Notes under the pieces: model-generated | The model's input: the letters and a program-made list of their open reading frames with translations, nothing else | What the model was told of the DNA's origin: nothing | Databases searched by the model: none | Assembly: GCA_959596495.1 (NCBI GenBank) | Contig: CAUFXK010000085.1 | Location: 1 to 7,642, forward strand | Direction of reading: 5' to 3' | DNA length: 7,642 nt | From: an uncultured Collinsella sp. | Lineage (GTDB): Bacteria; Actinomycetota; Coriobacteriia; Coriobacteriales; Coriobacteriaceae | Made by a program: the position numbers and the translations under genes | Shown here: positions 1 through 6,130 of the stretch, in pieces | How the letters are laid out: each line of letters starts with the position of its first letter | Position numbering within the stretch: the stretch's first letter is position 1

Positions 1-908
1 GCGAAGTACTCGTTGACGGCCTCGGTCACGTACTTCTTGAGCTGGCCGGAGCCGCCCATGCCAATCTCCTCGGCAATTTCGACCTCGGAGCGACCGGTGC
101 AGATGGCGGCCGTCGAAAGCAAACCGGACACGCCGGGGCGGTTCTCGGGATCAAACGTGATCATGCGCTCGGAGTCGGTCTGGCTCTTCTTGATGCGCTT
201 GGCCGTCTCCTCAGCGGTCATCGAGATGTTGATGGCGTTGCCGTAGCTCTTGCTCATCTTGCGACCGTCAAGTCCGGGCAGTAGCGGGGTCTCGGACAGC
301 AGCGCCTCGACCTCGGGGAACACCTTGCCGTAGCGGTTGTTAAAGCGGCGGGCGATGGTGCGGGTGAGCTCGATGTGCGGCAGCTGGTCGCGGCCGACGG
401 GCACGACGTTGCCCTTGCAGAACAGAATGTCGCAGGCCTGATGCACCGGGTAGGTGAGCAGAAGGCCGGTAAGCTCGTGGCCCGAGGCCTCCATCTCGGC
501 CTTGACCGTGGGGTTGCGCGCCAGCTCGGCCTCGGAGACCAGCGACAGGAACGGCAGCATGAGCTGGTTTGCGGCGGGTACGGCGGAGTGCGCGTAGATC
601 ATGGTCTTGTCGGGGTCGATGCCGCAGGCAAGGTAGTCCATGACCATGTTGTACACGTTGTCCTGGATGTGCTCGGTCGTATCGCGGTCAGTGATGACTT
701 GGTAGTCGGCGATGAGCACGTTGGTCTTGGCGCCCATGTTCTGCAGCTCAACACGGCCCTTGAGGGTGCCGAAGTAGTGACCCAGGTGCAGACGGCCGGT
801 GGGGCGGTCGCCGGTGAGCATGGTGAACTTCTCGGGCGTTTTGGCCAGGCCCTCGCGAATGGCGTTGCTCTTTTGCAGCGCGACTTCGTAGCTGTTCTCG
901 TTTGGCAT
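1..908 (-). CDS. trpS: Tryptophan--tRNA ligase, N-terminal 302 codons (3' end outside window)
   Basis: Class Ic aminoacyl-tRNA synthetase that activates Trp with ATP and charges tRNA-Trp in the cytoplasm. Read on the minus strand, the frame is open from an ATG at 908-906 to the window edge. Residues 33-44 read GDRPTGRLHLGH, which holds the HIGH-type ATP motif (HLGH 41-44). KMSKS lies at 217-221 after LLPGLDGR. Both have the right spacing for the Rossmann catalytic domain, and the GDRPTG form is typical of the TrpRS branch found in many Gram-positives. NPTVK (132-136) and VPVGRDQ (169-175) also fit TrpRS. The start is supported by AGGAGC (918-913), 4 bases upstream of the ATG. The missing part would be the C-terminal anticodon-binding helices. 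It lies 161 bases after wecA on the same strand; I saw no clear terminator or strong promoter between them, so co-transcription is possible. Confidence 0.96.
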   Translation of the reverse strand, partial: MPNENSYEVALQKSNAIREGLAKTPEKFTMLTGDRPTGRLHLGHYFGTLKGRVELQNMGAKTNVLIADYQVITDRDTTEHIQDNVYNMVMDYLACGIDPDKTMIYAHSAVPAANQLMLPFLSLVSEAELARNPTVKAEMEASGHELTGLLLTYPVHQACDILFCKGNVVPVGRDQLPHIELTRTIARRFNNRYGKVFPEVEALLSETPLLPGLDGRKMSKSYGNAINISMTAEETAKRIKKSQTDSERMITFDPENRPGVSGLLSTAAICTGRSEVEIAEEIGMGGSGQLKKYVTEAVNEYF

Positions 909-1069
909 GATTGCTCCTAACGTATGTTCATGGGTCAAGATGATAACGCGTTTATTGGAGGGTCGGGGCGTAAGTACGCGAGGGGCGGGAGAGCGGCGGC
1001 ATGTGCGATGGGCGCGGCGTGGCTGCGCGTTTGGCCGGCGGCGCCTGGGCGCATCCTCGGCAGCTTGCC
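909..1069 (-). other. wecA-trpS intergenic gap
   Basis: This 161-base gap holds the trpS ribosome binding site (AGGAGC, 918-913). A small GC hairpin (1041-1045 with 1048-1052, 2-base loop) has no T tract and is not a convincing terminator. A TATCAT hexamer on the minus strand (945-940) could be a -10 box, but no matching -35 is visible. I see no T-box leader, although T-boxes are common upstream of trpS in Gram-positives; the gap is also short for one. Confidence 0.4.
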
Positions 1070-2269
1070 CTAGCGCCTGTGGTGGCGCTCCTCCCTGCGT
1101 TCTTCTGCCGCCTGCTCCTCCTGCTTAAAGGCGGGATCGTCGGGGGTGACGAGCTCGTCCTCGTGCGTGCGCTTGTTGTAATGGTGGCGCAGCACGGGCT
1201 CAAACAGGTGCAGGTGCTTGGCAAAGGCCGCCGAGCCAATGGCGAGTACGGTAAAGATGAGCACGCGCATGGGCACCTCGACCTGGTTAATCGCGGCGGC
1301 GCCGGCCGAAAGCATGATGCACCAGGCGTAGATGAGGAGCACTGCCTGCTTTTGGTTGTAGCCCTCTTGGATCAGGCGGTGGTGGATGTGGCCCTTGTCG
1401 GCCTGCCCGATGCTAATGCGGGCGCGCTTGCGGCGCACGATGGCGCTAAACGTGTCGATGATGGGCACGCCGGCAACGATGAGCGGGATGATAAGCGAGG
1501 TGAGCGCGGCGGTGCGGCTCACGTTGAGCAGCGAGATGGAGCCCAGTGCAAAGCCCAGAAGCAACGACCCCGAGTCGCCCAAGAAGATGCTTGCGGGGTT
1601 GAAGTTGTAGCGCAAAAAGGCCAGACAGGCGCCAAAGAGCGCAATGGAGAGCGCGGCGGCGTCGATGCGGCCCGAGAGAACGGCCATCGAAAACATGGTG
1701 AACGACGCGATGCCGCAGATGCCCGTGGCCAAGCCGTCGAGGCCGTCGATGAGGTTAATGATGTTGGTGAATGCCACCAGATAGATCACGGTGATGGGGT
1801 AGGCGAGCCATCCGAGCATGATCTCGCCGGGGGCAAACGGGTTGACGATGACGCCGATCCGCAGGCCGCCGATACAGGCGATAAGCGCGGCGAGGACCTG
1901 TCCGGCTAGCTTTTGCTTGGGCTTGAGCTGGAAGACGTCGTCGATAGCGCCGGTCGCAAAGATGACGGTAAAAGAAAGCGCAAGTATGGGGTAGCTGATG
2001 TGCAGACGGGGGTGGGGCACCAAAACGGGCGGCCAACCCAGGTACCAGGTGCCTAGGATTTGCACAATACAGGCAACGACCAGGCCCAAAAACACCGCCG
2101 TTCCGCCCAAACGCGGGATGGGCTTGGTGTTGATGCGGCGCTTAGAAGGATAGTCGACGGCGTCGAGCTTAATTGCCAAGCGCTTGACCAGGGGCACCGT
2201 GAGGAAGGTCGTGATAAAGGCCGCCGCTGCCACGCATAGATACGGTATGTAGCTCGGGGATGAAGCCAT
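1070..2269 (-). CDS. WecA/TagO-type undecaprenyl-phosphate glycosyl-1-phosphate transferase
   Basis: Integral membrane enzyme of the MraY/WecA superfamily. The family moves a sugar-1-phosphate, usually GlcNAc-1-P from UDP-GlcNAc, to undecaprenyl phosphate, the first step of teichoic acid, arabinogalactan-like or O-antigen synthesis. With the start chosen here it has 399 residues. Family motifs occur in order: KxxAVDYPSKRRINTKPIPRLGG (N-terminal cytoplasmic loop; residues 34-56), AIDD (108-111), NIINLIDGLDGL (169-180), FLGDSGS (229-235) and the HIHHRL histidine motif (294-299). About ten hydrophobic segments are visible. A charged Glu/Arg/His tail of about 40 residues follows the last membrane segment. 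The frame stays open upstream to a GTG at 2389, but none of those starts has a ribosome site and the extra 40 residues do not resemble the family, whereas MASSPSYIPY leads straight into the first membrane helix. Substrate is not readable from sequence, so wecA versus tagO is left open. Confidence 0.93.
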   Translation of the reverse strand: MASSPSYIPYLCVAAAAFITTFLTVPLVKRLAIKLDAVDYPSKRRINTKPIPRLGGTAVFLGLVVACIVQILGTWYLGWPPVLVPHPRLHISYPILALSFTVIFATGAIDDVFQLKPKQKLAGQVLAALIACIGGLRIGVIVNPFAPGEIMLGWLAYPITVIYLVAFTNIINLIDGLDGLATGICGIASFTMFSMAVLSGRIDAAALSIALFGACLAFLRYNFNPASIFLGDSGSLLLGFALGSISLLNVSRTAALTSLIIPLIVAGVPIIDTFSAIVRRKRARISIGQADKGHIHHRLIQEGYNQKQAVLLIYAWCIMLSAGAAAINQVEVPMRVLIFTVLAIGSAAFAKHLHLFEPVLRHHYNKRTHEDELVTPDDPAFKQEEQAAEERREERHHRR

Positions 2270-2482
2270 GAATCTAAAAACCGCCAAGCGTCGAAGGAAA
2301 AGGTCAAAGGTTGCTAAGCGCAAAGGGCATAGCCGAACCATGATACTCGACCAAGGGGGGTGCATGGAATTGCACGCAGCGATAATCACGCGCTTACCAG
2401 ATATTGGGATGTTGTCGATGGATTGTCGGGATACCGGCGGGGATCCATATGGGCTGTAATGGTGGTTTTCGGCAAATAAAAA
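2270..2482 (-). other. Leader between the candidate ncRNA and wecA
   Basis: This stretch between the structured RNA and the preferred wecA start holds no gene I can support. On the minus strand 2469-2461 (AAAACCACC) can pair with 2487-2479 (GGTGGTTTT), a 9-bp stem with a 9-base loop that overlaps the 3' end of the candidate ncRNA. It has no following T tract on either strand. No ribosome site is obvious before the wecA ATG, so translation may begin from a weak site. Confidence 0.4.
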
Positions 2483-2641
2483 CCACCCCCCACGTTACGA
2501 AAATGAACCCACCTAAAACAGGTGGGTGCCCTCATCGACTGTTCCAGCGTCCTTAACAACGAAGGATACCTGTACTAGGTACGACTGTGTGGGCTCCCTA
2601 AATAAACGCGACGGTTCACCCAGTTGCTCCGCGGGGGGCGG
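2483..2641 (-). ncRNA. ssrS: Candidate 6S-like regulatory RNA
   Basis: A roughly 160-nt structured RNA read on the minus strand. Its ends form a 12-bp closing helix (2641-2630 with 2494-2483), nearly all G-C. A second helix (2620-2613 with 2509-2502) lies inside it. A 3'-side hairpin (2527-2520 with 2514-2507, loop GTTTT) is followed by TTCA, and two small hairpins form the apex (2581-2577/2571-2567 and 2566-2562/2554-2550). Four positions in the two outer helices are G-U on the minus strand but would be A-C on the plus strand, which fixes the direction. Length, closing stem, a wide centre containing TTTATTTA on the 5' side, and a hairpin plus GGGTTCA on the 3' side resemble 6S RNA, the sigma70-holoenzyme mimic. 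The second helix and the 3' hairpin share three bases (2507-2509), so they cannot both be complete. The family assignment is by pattern memory only; the structure is much surer than the name. Confidence 0.6.
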
Positions 2642-2650
2642 AATACCTAC

Positions 2651-2679
2651 ATCATAAAGCGGCACTTTATCGATTCCAG
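2651..2679 (-). promoter_or_regulatory. Promoter of the candidate 6S-like RNA
   Basis: On the minus strand a good -10 box, TATGAT (2656-2651), lies about 8 bases before the first base of the RNA closing helix, so initiation near 2645-2642 would match the structural 5' end. A weak -35, CTGGAA (2679-2674, 3 of 6 matches), sits 17 bases upstream. The -10 match and its position relative to the RNA are the main support. Confidence 0.5.
2654..2670. promoter_or_regulatory. Palindrome, possible operator
   Basis: A perfect 6-bp inverted repeat, ATAAAG and CTTTAT, separated by CGGCA. It overlaps the first bases of the minus-strand -10 box and fills most of the spacer of that promoter. It also lies just upstream of the plus-strand -35 box. 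A protein bound here could act on both divergent promoters. No regulator is encoded nearby to suggest which one. Confidence 0.35.
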
Positions 2680-2681
2680 TC

Positions 2682-2710
2682 TTGACATTACAAAAATCGT
2701 GTCGGACGAT
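2682..2710 (+). promoter_or_regulatory. Putative promoter of the radical SAM gene
   Basis: A consensus -35, TTGACA (2682-2687), is followed after 17 bases by GACGAT (2705-2710), a weak -10. It would leave an untranslated leader of about 75-80 bases before the ATG at 2794. The perfect -35 makes a promoter likely; the exact -10 is uncertain. Confidence 0.4.
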
Positions 2711-2793
2711 TACGGCGCCTTGGGATCGAGCCGTCTGTGCGGTTGGTCCCTTTACGTTTGAGCTGCTGAATCGTTGTTTTGGAGCATGTTTTT

Positions 2794-3732
2794 ATGCCGA
2801 CGCCGTTGACCGAACTTTTTTCGCCCGCCTGCCATTTGTGTCCGCGCCGTTGCGGTGCGGTGCGCGACGAGGGTGCGCACGGCGTATGCGGTGCCGATGA
2901 CACGCTCAAGGTGGCCCGCGCGGCGCTTCATATGTGGGAGGAGCCGCCTATCTCGGGCGAGGCCGGTTCGGGCACGATCTTCTTTAGCGGCTGCTCGCTC
3001 AAATGTATCTATTGCCAGAACCACGAGATCTCGACGGGCAATTTTGGGCTTGAGATTTCGCCCGAGCGCCTGGTCGAGATTATGCTGGAGCTGCAGGACC
3101 AAGGTGCCAATAACATCAATCTGGTGACGGCGACGCACTATGCGCACCTGTTGCCGGCCGCGATTGCCGCAGCTCGGGAGCGCGGACTGGTCATTCCAAT
3201 CGTCTACAACACGAGCGGTTATGAGCGTGCGAGTGCCGTGGCGGCGCTCGGCGATTTGGTCGACGTGTGGCTTACCGACTTTAAGTATGCCAATGCGGCG
3301 CTTGCGCAGTCACTCTCTCATATTAAGGACTACCCGCGCGTGGCTGTGTCGGGTCTGGCCCAGATGGCGCGCGAAATTGAGCGCCGCGGGGGAGAGCTGG
3401 TAGACGGGGACGGGCTCATGAAGCGCGGCATAATCGTGCGTCATCTGGTGCTGCCGGGGCATGCGGACGATTCGTGCCGCGTGTTGGACCTGGTGTGGCA
3501 GACGGTGGGCGACGTGCCGATCTCGGTCATGAACCAGTACACGCCCAATGCCCTCATGCGCGAACAAGGCGGCGACCTGGCGCGCGCCGTGACGCGCGAA
3601 GAGTACGAGCAGGTGCTCGACCATGCCGACGACCTGGGCTTTACGACGATGTTTTGGCAAGAAGGCGGAGCGGTAGACGAGAGCTTCACCCCGGCGTTCG
3701 ACACCACCGGCGTCCTCACCAGCGCAAAGTAG
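2794..3732 (+). CDS. Radical SAM protein, PflX/COG1313-like (activase-type)
   Basis: Predicted soluble [4Fe-4S] enzyme that would cleave S-adenosylmethionine to a 5'-deoxyadenosyl radical. The cluster motif CSLKCIYC (Cys67, Cys71, Cys74 of 312 residues) has the Cx3Cx2C spacing. An extra N-terminal group of cysteines, CHLCPRRCG and GVCG (Cys13, 16, 20, 32), is characteristic of the COG1313 branch often labelled putative pyruvate formate-lyase activating enzyme. The length of about 310 residues fits that branch. TGNFGLE follows the cluster, and the rest reads as a TIM-barrel with alternating strands and helices. The ATG at 2794 is preferred over an upstream TTG at 2779 because GGAG (2781-2784) lies 9 bases before it. 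No glycyl-radical enzyme is next to it, so the activase name should not be read as function; the substrate is unknown. It is monocistronic as far as seen. Confidence 0.88.
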   Translation: MPTPLTELFSPACHLCPRRCGAVRDEGAHGVCGADDTLKVARAALHMWEEPPISGEAGSGTIFFSGCSLKCIYCQNHEISTGNFGLEISPERLVEIMLELQDQGANNINLVTATHYAHLLPAAIAAARERGLVIPIVYNTSGYERASAVAALGDLVDVWLTDFKYANAALAQSLSHIKDYPRVAVSGLAQMAREIERRGGELVDGDGLMKRGIIVRHLVLPGHADDSCRVLDLVWQTVGDVPISVMNQYTPNALMREQGGDLARAVTREEYEQVLDHADDLGFTTMFWQEGGAVDESFTPAFDTTGVLTSAK

Positions 3733-3741
3733 TGCGCTCGC

Positions 3742-3778
3742 CGATGATTTTTCTGGGACGGGGATTAAAAAATCATCG
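3742..3778. repeat. Palindrome after the radical SAM gene containing GGGACGGGG
   Basis: An 11-bp perfect inverted repeat (3742-3752 with 3768-3778) closes a 15-base loop that holds TGGGACGGGG. There is no T tract after the stem, so it is not a standard intrinsic terminator. A further inverted pair, TGGGACG (3754-3760) and CGTCCCA (3816-3822), spans the rest of the gap. The GGGACGGGG wording resembles the GGGGAC repeats at the end of this window, so it may be a dispersed palindromic repeat. Confidence 0.55.
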
Positions 3779-3842
3779 AGAGGATCGCCTGCTCGAAAAG
3801 TTGTCAAAATAGCCGCGTCCCAAAAAGACTGGGTATTGGGCG

Positions 3843-3870
3843 TTGACAGTTGGCGAGCCGTAGGTAAAAT
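3843..3870 (+). promoter_or_regulatory. Promoter of tRNA-Ala
   Basis: A perfect -35 TTGACA (3843-3848), a 16-base spacer and TAAAAT (3865-3870) as -10, five of six consensus bases. Initiation would fall near 3876-3878, leaving only a few leader bases before the mature tRNA at 3884. This is the strongest sigma70-type promoter in the window. Confidence 0.8.
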
Positions 3871-3883
3871 ATCAACTTGTCTT

Positions 3884-3956
3884 GGGGACGTAGCTCAGTT
3901 GGGAGAGCGCTGCCGTCGCATGGCAGAGGCCGAGGGTTCGACTCCCTTCGTCTCCA
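3884..3956 (+). tRNA. tRNA-Ala(CGC)
   Basis: A 73-nt cloverleaf. The acceptor stem GGGGACG pairs with CGTCTCC and has G-U at pair 3-70, the alanine identity element. The D arm is GCTC/GAGC, the anticodon stem CTGCC/GGCAG with loop GTCGCAT, and the T arm GAGGG/CCCTT with loop TTCGACT. The anticodon CGC (3917-3919) reads GCG codons, which are frequent in this GC-rich genome. The discriminator is A. The next bases are CCC, so the terminal CCA is not encoded and must be added by the nucleotidyltransferase. It has its own promoter upstream and an intrinsic terminator downstream. Confidence 0.97.
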
Positions 3957-3970
3957 CCCTTGGATTTGAT

Positions 3971-4001
3971 AAGCCGCTGACATTGTGTCGGCGGCTTTTT
4001 T
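3971..4001 (+). terminator. Intrinsic terminator of tRNA-Ala
   Basis: A 12-bp stem (3971-3982 with 3986-3997) has one G-U pair and a 3-base TTG loop, and runs into six T residues (3996-4001). It starts 15 bases after the tRNA. It ends only 6 bases before the ribosome site of the next gene, so that gene either depends on read-through or uses a promoter within the tRNA region. Confidence 0.9.
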
Positions 4002-4020
4002 AAAAAGAAAGGGCTGTACC

Positions 4021-4461
4021 ATGGCCGAGCTTGAGTCCCAACCACTGTCTGCCGAGGAACGCGCCGAGTTGGAAGAGCTCCGCGCCGAGAAAGCTCGTCG
4101 CGAGGCCCAGGAAGAGGCACGCCGCGAGCGTGAGGAGCTGGCCGCCCTGCGTGCCGAGCGTACGAAGGCCGAGGAGGCTGCTGCGAAGGGCGCATCCGAG
4201 CCCAAGCCCGCCGCCGCGAAGCCCGCGCCCGCCGCACCTAAACCTCAGCCTAAAAAGGCCGCTCGTCCCAAGTCCGTCGATCCCAAGCCGAGCCGTGACG
4301 AGATGAGCTTTGCCCAGCGCATGGTTACCTCCAAGGAGCCTACGGGCGAGAACGAGATCCCTGGCATGGCGCCGGCTCAAAAAATCATCATTGTCCTTGC
4401 CCTCATCGCGTTTGTCATCTTTATGGGCTACACGATCCTGACCAGCATGGGCCTGCTCTAG
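4021..4461 (+). CDS. Small tail-anchored coiled-coil membrane protein, unknown function
   Basis: I do not recognise the family. The 146-residue product has three parts. Residues 8-60 are very rich in Glu, Arg and Ala with heptad-like spacing (AEERAELEELRAEKARREA and onward), a likely coiled coil. Residues 60-90 form a Lys/Pro/Ala-rich flexible linker. One hydrophobic segment (about 121-142, IIIVLALIAFVIFMGYTIL) ends four residues before the C-terminus. With no signal peptide, the helical part should face the cytoplasm, as in tail-anchored proteins. The start is the ATG at 4021, with AAAGGG (4008-4013) 7 bases upstream. A longer TTG start at 3985 would lie in the loop of the tRNA terminator and is rejected. 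It sits 84 bases before pncB on the same strand. A role as a membrane tether or adaptor is only a guess from shape. Confidence 0.8.
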   Translation: MAELESQPLSAEERAELEELRAEKARREAQEEARREREELAALRAERTKAEEAAAKGASEPKPAAAKPAPAAPKPQPKKAARPKSVDPKPSRDEMSFAQRMVTSKEPTGENEIPGMAPAQKIIIVLALIAFVIFMGYTILTSMGLL

Positions 4462-4545
4462 CCGATTCGCGCCGGGTGTCATGCCCGAACACTCTGCCCT
4501 TCTCCAACCCTCAACCTCTGCACAACGCATCCGAAAGGTCGCCCC

Positions 4546-6051
4546 ATGGCTTTGACCGACATCTCGCATCCCACCGACATCGCAATGCTCACTGATCTGT
4601 ACGAACTCACTATGGCCCAGGGCCTGTGGGAGAGCGGCAAGGCCAATGAGCAGGGTTGCTTTACGGCGTTTTACCGCGACCATCCCTTCGGCAGCGCGTA
4701 TGCCGTCATGTGCGGCACCGCCGAGCTGCCCGAGCTTGTCGAGAATCTGCGCTTTACGCCCGAGGATATCGACTACCTCGCCTCACTTCAGGCCCCGGCC
4801 GGCGGCGCGATGTTCAAGCCTGCATTCCTCGACTACCTGCGCGATTTTCGTGCGCACGTAAACATCGACGCCGTCCCCGAGGGAGAGCTCGTCTTTCCGC
4901 GCGAACCCATGGTGCGCGTCACCGGCCCCGCGCTTGAATGCCAGCTGCTTGAGACGGCGCTGCTCAACATCGTTGGGTTCCAGACGCTTGTCGCCACCAA
5001 GACGGCGCGCGTGGTGCTGGCGGCGGACGGCCGTCCCGTTGCCGAGTTTGGCCTGCGCCGCGCTCAGGGTCCCGATGGCGGCTTGGCCGTCGCGCGCGCG
5101 AGCTACGTTGCCGGCTGCTCCTCTACGTCCAATGTGCTCGCCGGCCGCCGCTACGGTATTCCCGTCTTTGGCACGCATGCGCACAGCTGGGTGATGAGCT
5201 TCGATTCCGAGCTCGAGGCCTTCCGCGCCTTTGCCAAGTCGAGCCCCAAGAACTGTACGCTGCTCATCGACACCTATGACGTGCGCGAGGGCTGTGAACA
5301 TGCCATTACGGTTGCCAAGGAGATGGAAGCGGTGGGCGAGCGCCTGTCGGCCATTCGCATCGACTCCGGCGACCTCGCCAAGCTCTCCAAGTATGTGCGC
5401 GGCCGTTTTGATGCCGAGGGCCTGCCCTATGTGGGGATCTCGGTTTCTAACGATTTGGATGAGTACACGATTCAGTCGCTGCTCGACCAGGGCGCGCCCA
5501 TCGACAGCTTTGGCGTGGGCACCAAACTCGCGACCTGCTACGATCAGCCTGCGCTGGGCGGCGTGTACAAGCTTTCGGCCCGTCGTGCGAGCGACGCGGA
5601 GCCGTGGACGCCGGTGGTGAAGCTTTCCGAGCAGCCCTACAAGCGCACGATCCCCGGCGTGCAGCGCGTACGACGCTATTACGACGGCTTTGGCGGCCCG
5701 GTTTGCGACATGATTTATGACGAGGACCATCTGGCAGGGGAGGGCGCCGCGCGCGGCAATACCCTCGTGGCCGTGAATGATGCCGCCCTGGTGACCGACG
5801 TGTCCGAACTCGAGTATCGCGAGCTGCTGGTGCCGATCGTGCGCGATGGCAGTGCGGTGGCTCCGCGTGAGAGCATCCAGGACGCGCGCGAGCGCTGTGC
5901 TTGGGCGCTCGACCATCTGGACGCAGCTTTCAAGCGCTTCCTGTACCCGCAGACCTATGTGGTGGGTATGGAGCAGGGCCTGGCTCAGGTGCGCGACGAG
6001 CTCGTGCGTAAGAACATGGCCGCGGCCTCGGCCTTCCCCTGGGCTCACTAA
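4546..6051 (+). CDS. pncB: Nicotinate phosphoribosyltransferase
   Basis: Cytoplasmic enzyme of the Preiss-Handler NAD salvage route. It joins nicotinate and PRPP to give nicotinate mononucleotide, with ATP hydrolysis coupled through a phospho-histidine. The 501 residues match the bacterial family in length. Visible motifs are LTDLYELTMAQG (15-26, substrate loop), EFGLRRAQG (167-175), GTHAHSWV (209-216, with His213 the likely phosphorylated residue), LLIDTYD (239-245), IRIDSGDL (270-277) and FGVGTKL (322-328, phosphate-binding end of the barrel). The ATG at 4546 is preceded by GAAAGG (4533-4538) with 7 bases between. The preceding gene stops 84 bases upstream and proB starts 79 bases downstream, so co-transcription is possible although their pathways differ. 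I see no NiaR/NrtR-type operator that I could name. Confidence 0.96.
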   Translation: MALTDISHPTDIAMLTDLYELTMAQGLWESGKANEQGCFTAFYRDHPFGSAYAVMCGTAELPELVENLRFTPEDIDYLASLQAPAGGAMFKPAFLDYLRDFRAHVNIDAVPEGELVFPREPMVRVTGPALECQLLETALLNIVGFQTLVATKTARVVLAADGRPVAEFGLRRAQGPDGGLAVARASYVAGCSSTSNVLAGRRYGIPVFGTHAHSWVMSFDSELEAFRAFAKSSPKNCTLLIDTYDVREGCEHAITVAKEMEAVGERLSAIRIDSGDLAKLSKYVRGRFDAEGLPYVGISVSNDLDEYTIQSLLDQGAPIDSFGVGTKLATCYDQPALGGVYKLSARRASDAEPWTPVVKLSEQPYKRTIPGVQRVRRYYDGFGGPVCDMIYDEDHLAGEGAARGNTLVAVNDAALVTDVSELEYRELLVPIVRDGSAVAPRESIQDARERCAWALDHLDAAFKRFLYPQTYVVGMEQGLAQVRDELVRKNMAAASAFPWAH

Positions 6052-6057
6052 TTCGTT

Positions 6058-6101
6058 GGGCGGAAGGGGCGGATCGCATGCCCTCGGCCGCCGGCTCGCC
6101 C
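6058..6101. repeat. GC-rich inverted repeat between pncB and proB
   Basis: Two nested 5-bp arms occur, GGGCG (6058-6062) with CGCCC (6097-6101) and GGCGG (6068-6072) with CCGCC (6088-6092). They are separated by unpaired bulges and a 15-base loop. No T tract follows. It could slow or partly stop transcription after pncB, or be chance pairing in GC-rich DNA. Confidence 0.3.
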
Positions 6102-6130
6102 GTTCGCTGAACATTCGATTGGTTTGACGT

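Noticed and set aside
375..920. 181-residue plus-strand open frame
   Set aside because: It is antisense to trpS, whose minus-strand frame carries HLGH, KMSKS and a good ribosome site.
1001..1909. 302-residue plus-strand open frame
   Set aside because: It is antisense to the WecA/TagO gene; its composition (Gly, Asp, Arg, His rich) is typical of an antisense shadow in GC-rich DNA.
2441..2451. GGATCCATATG, which looks like a cloning-site junction
   Set aside because: Sequence on both sides is continuous intergenic DNA with the same composition and no vector sequence is visible, so it is probably chance.
2461..2487. GGTGGTTTT/AAAACCACC hairpin as an intrinsic terminator
   Set aside because: No T tract follows the stem on either strand; the T residues are inside the stem. 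It may still compete with the 3' side of the ncRNA closing helix.
2600..2625. T-box-like GGGTGAACCG on the minus strand
   Set aside because: The T-box core is GGGTGGAACCGCG with a terminator and a downstream amino-acid gene. Here the sequence forms one side of a helix inside the candidate 6S-like RNA, and the next gene is wecA.
3957..3959. Encoded CCA end for tRNA-Ala
   Set aside because: The bases after the discriminator are CCC, so CCA is not encoded.
4783..6114. 443-residue minus-strand open frame
   Set aside because: It is antisense to pncB, with no recognisable motif; the plus-strand frame has all NAPRTase motifs.
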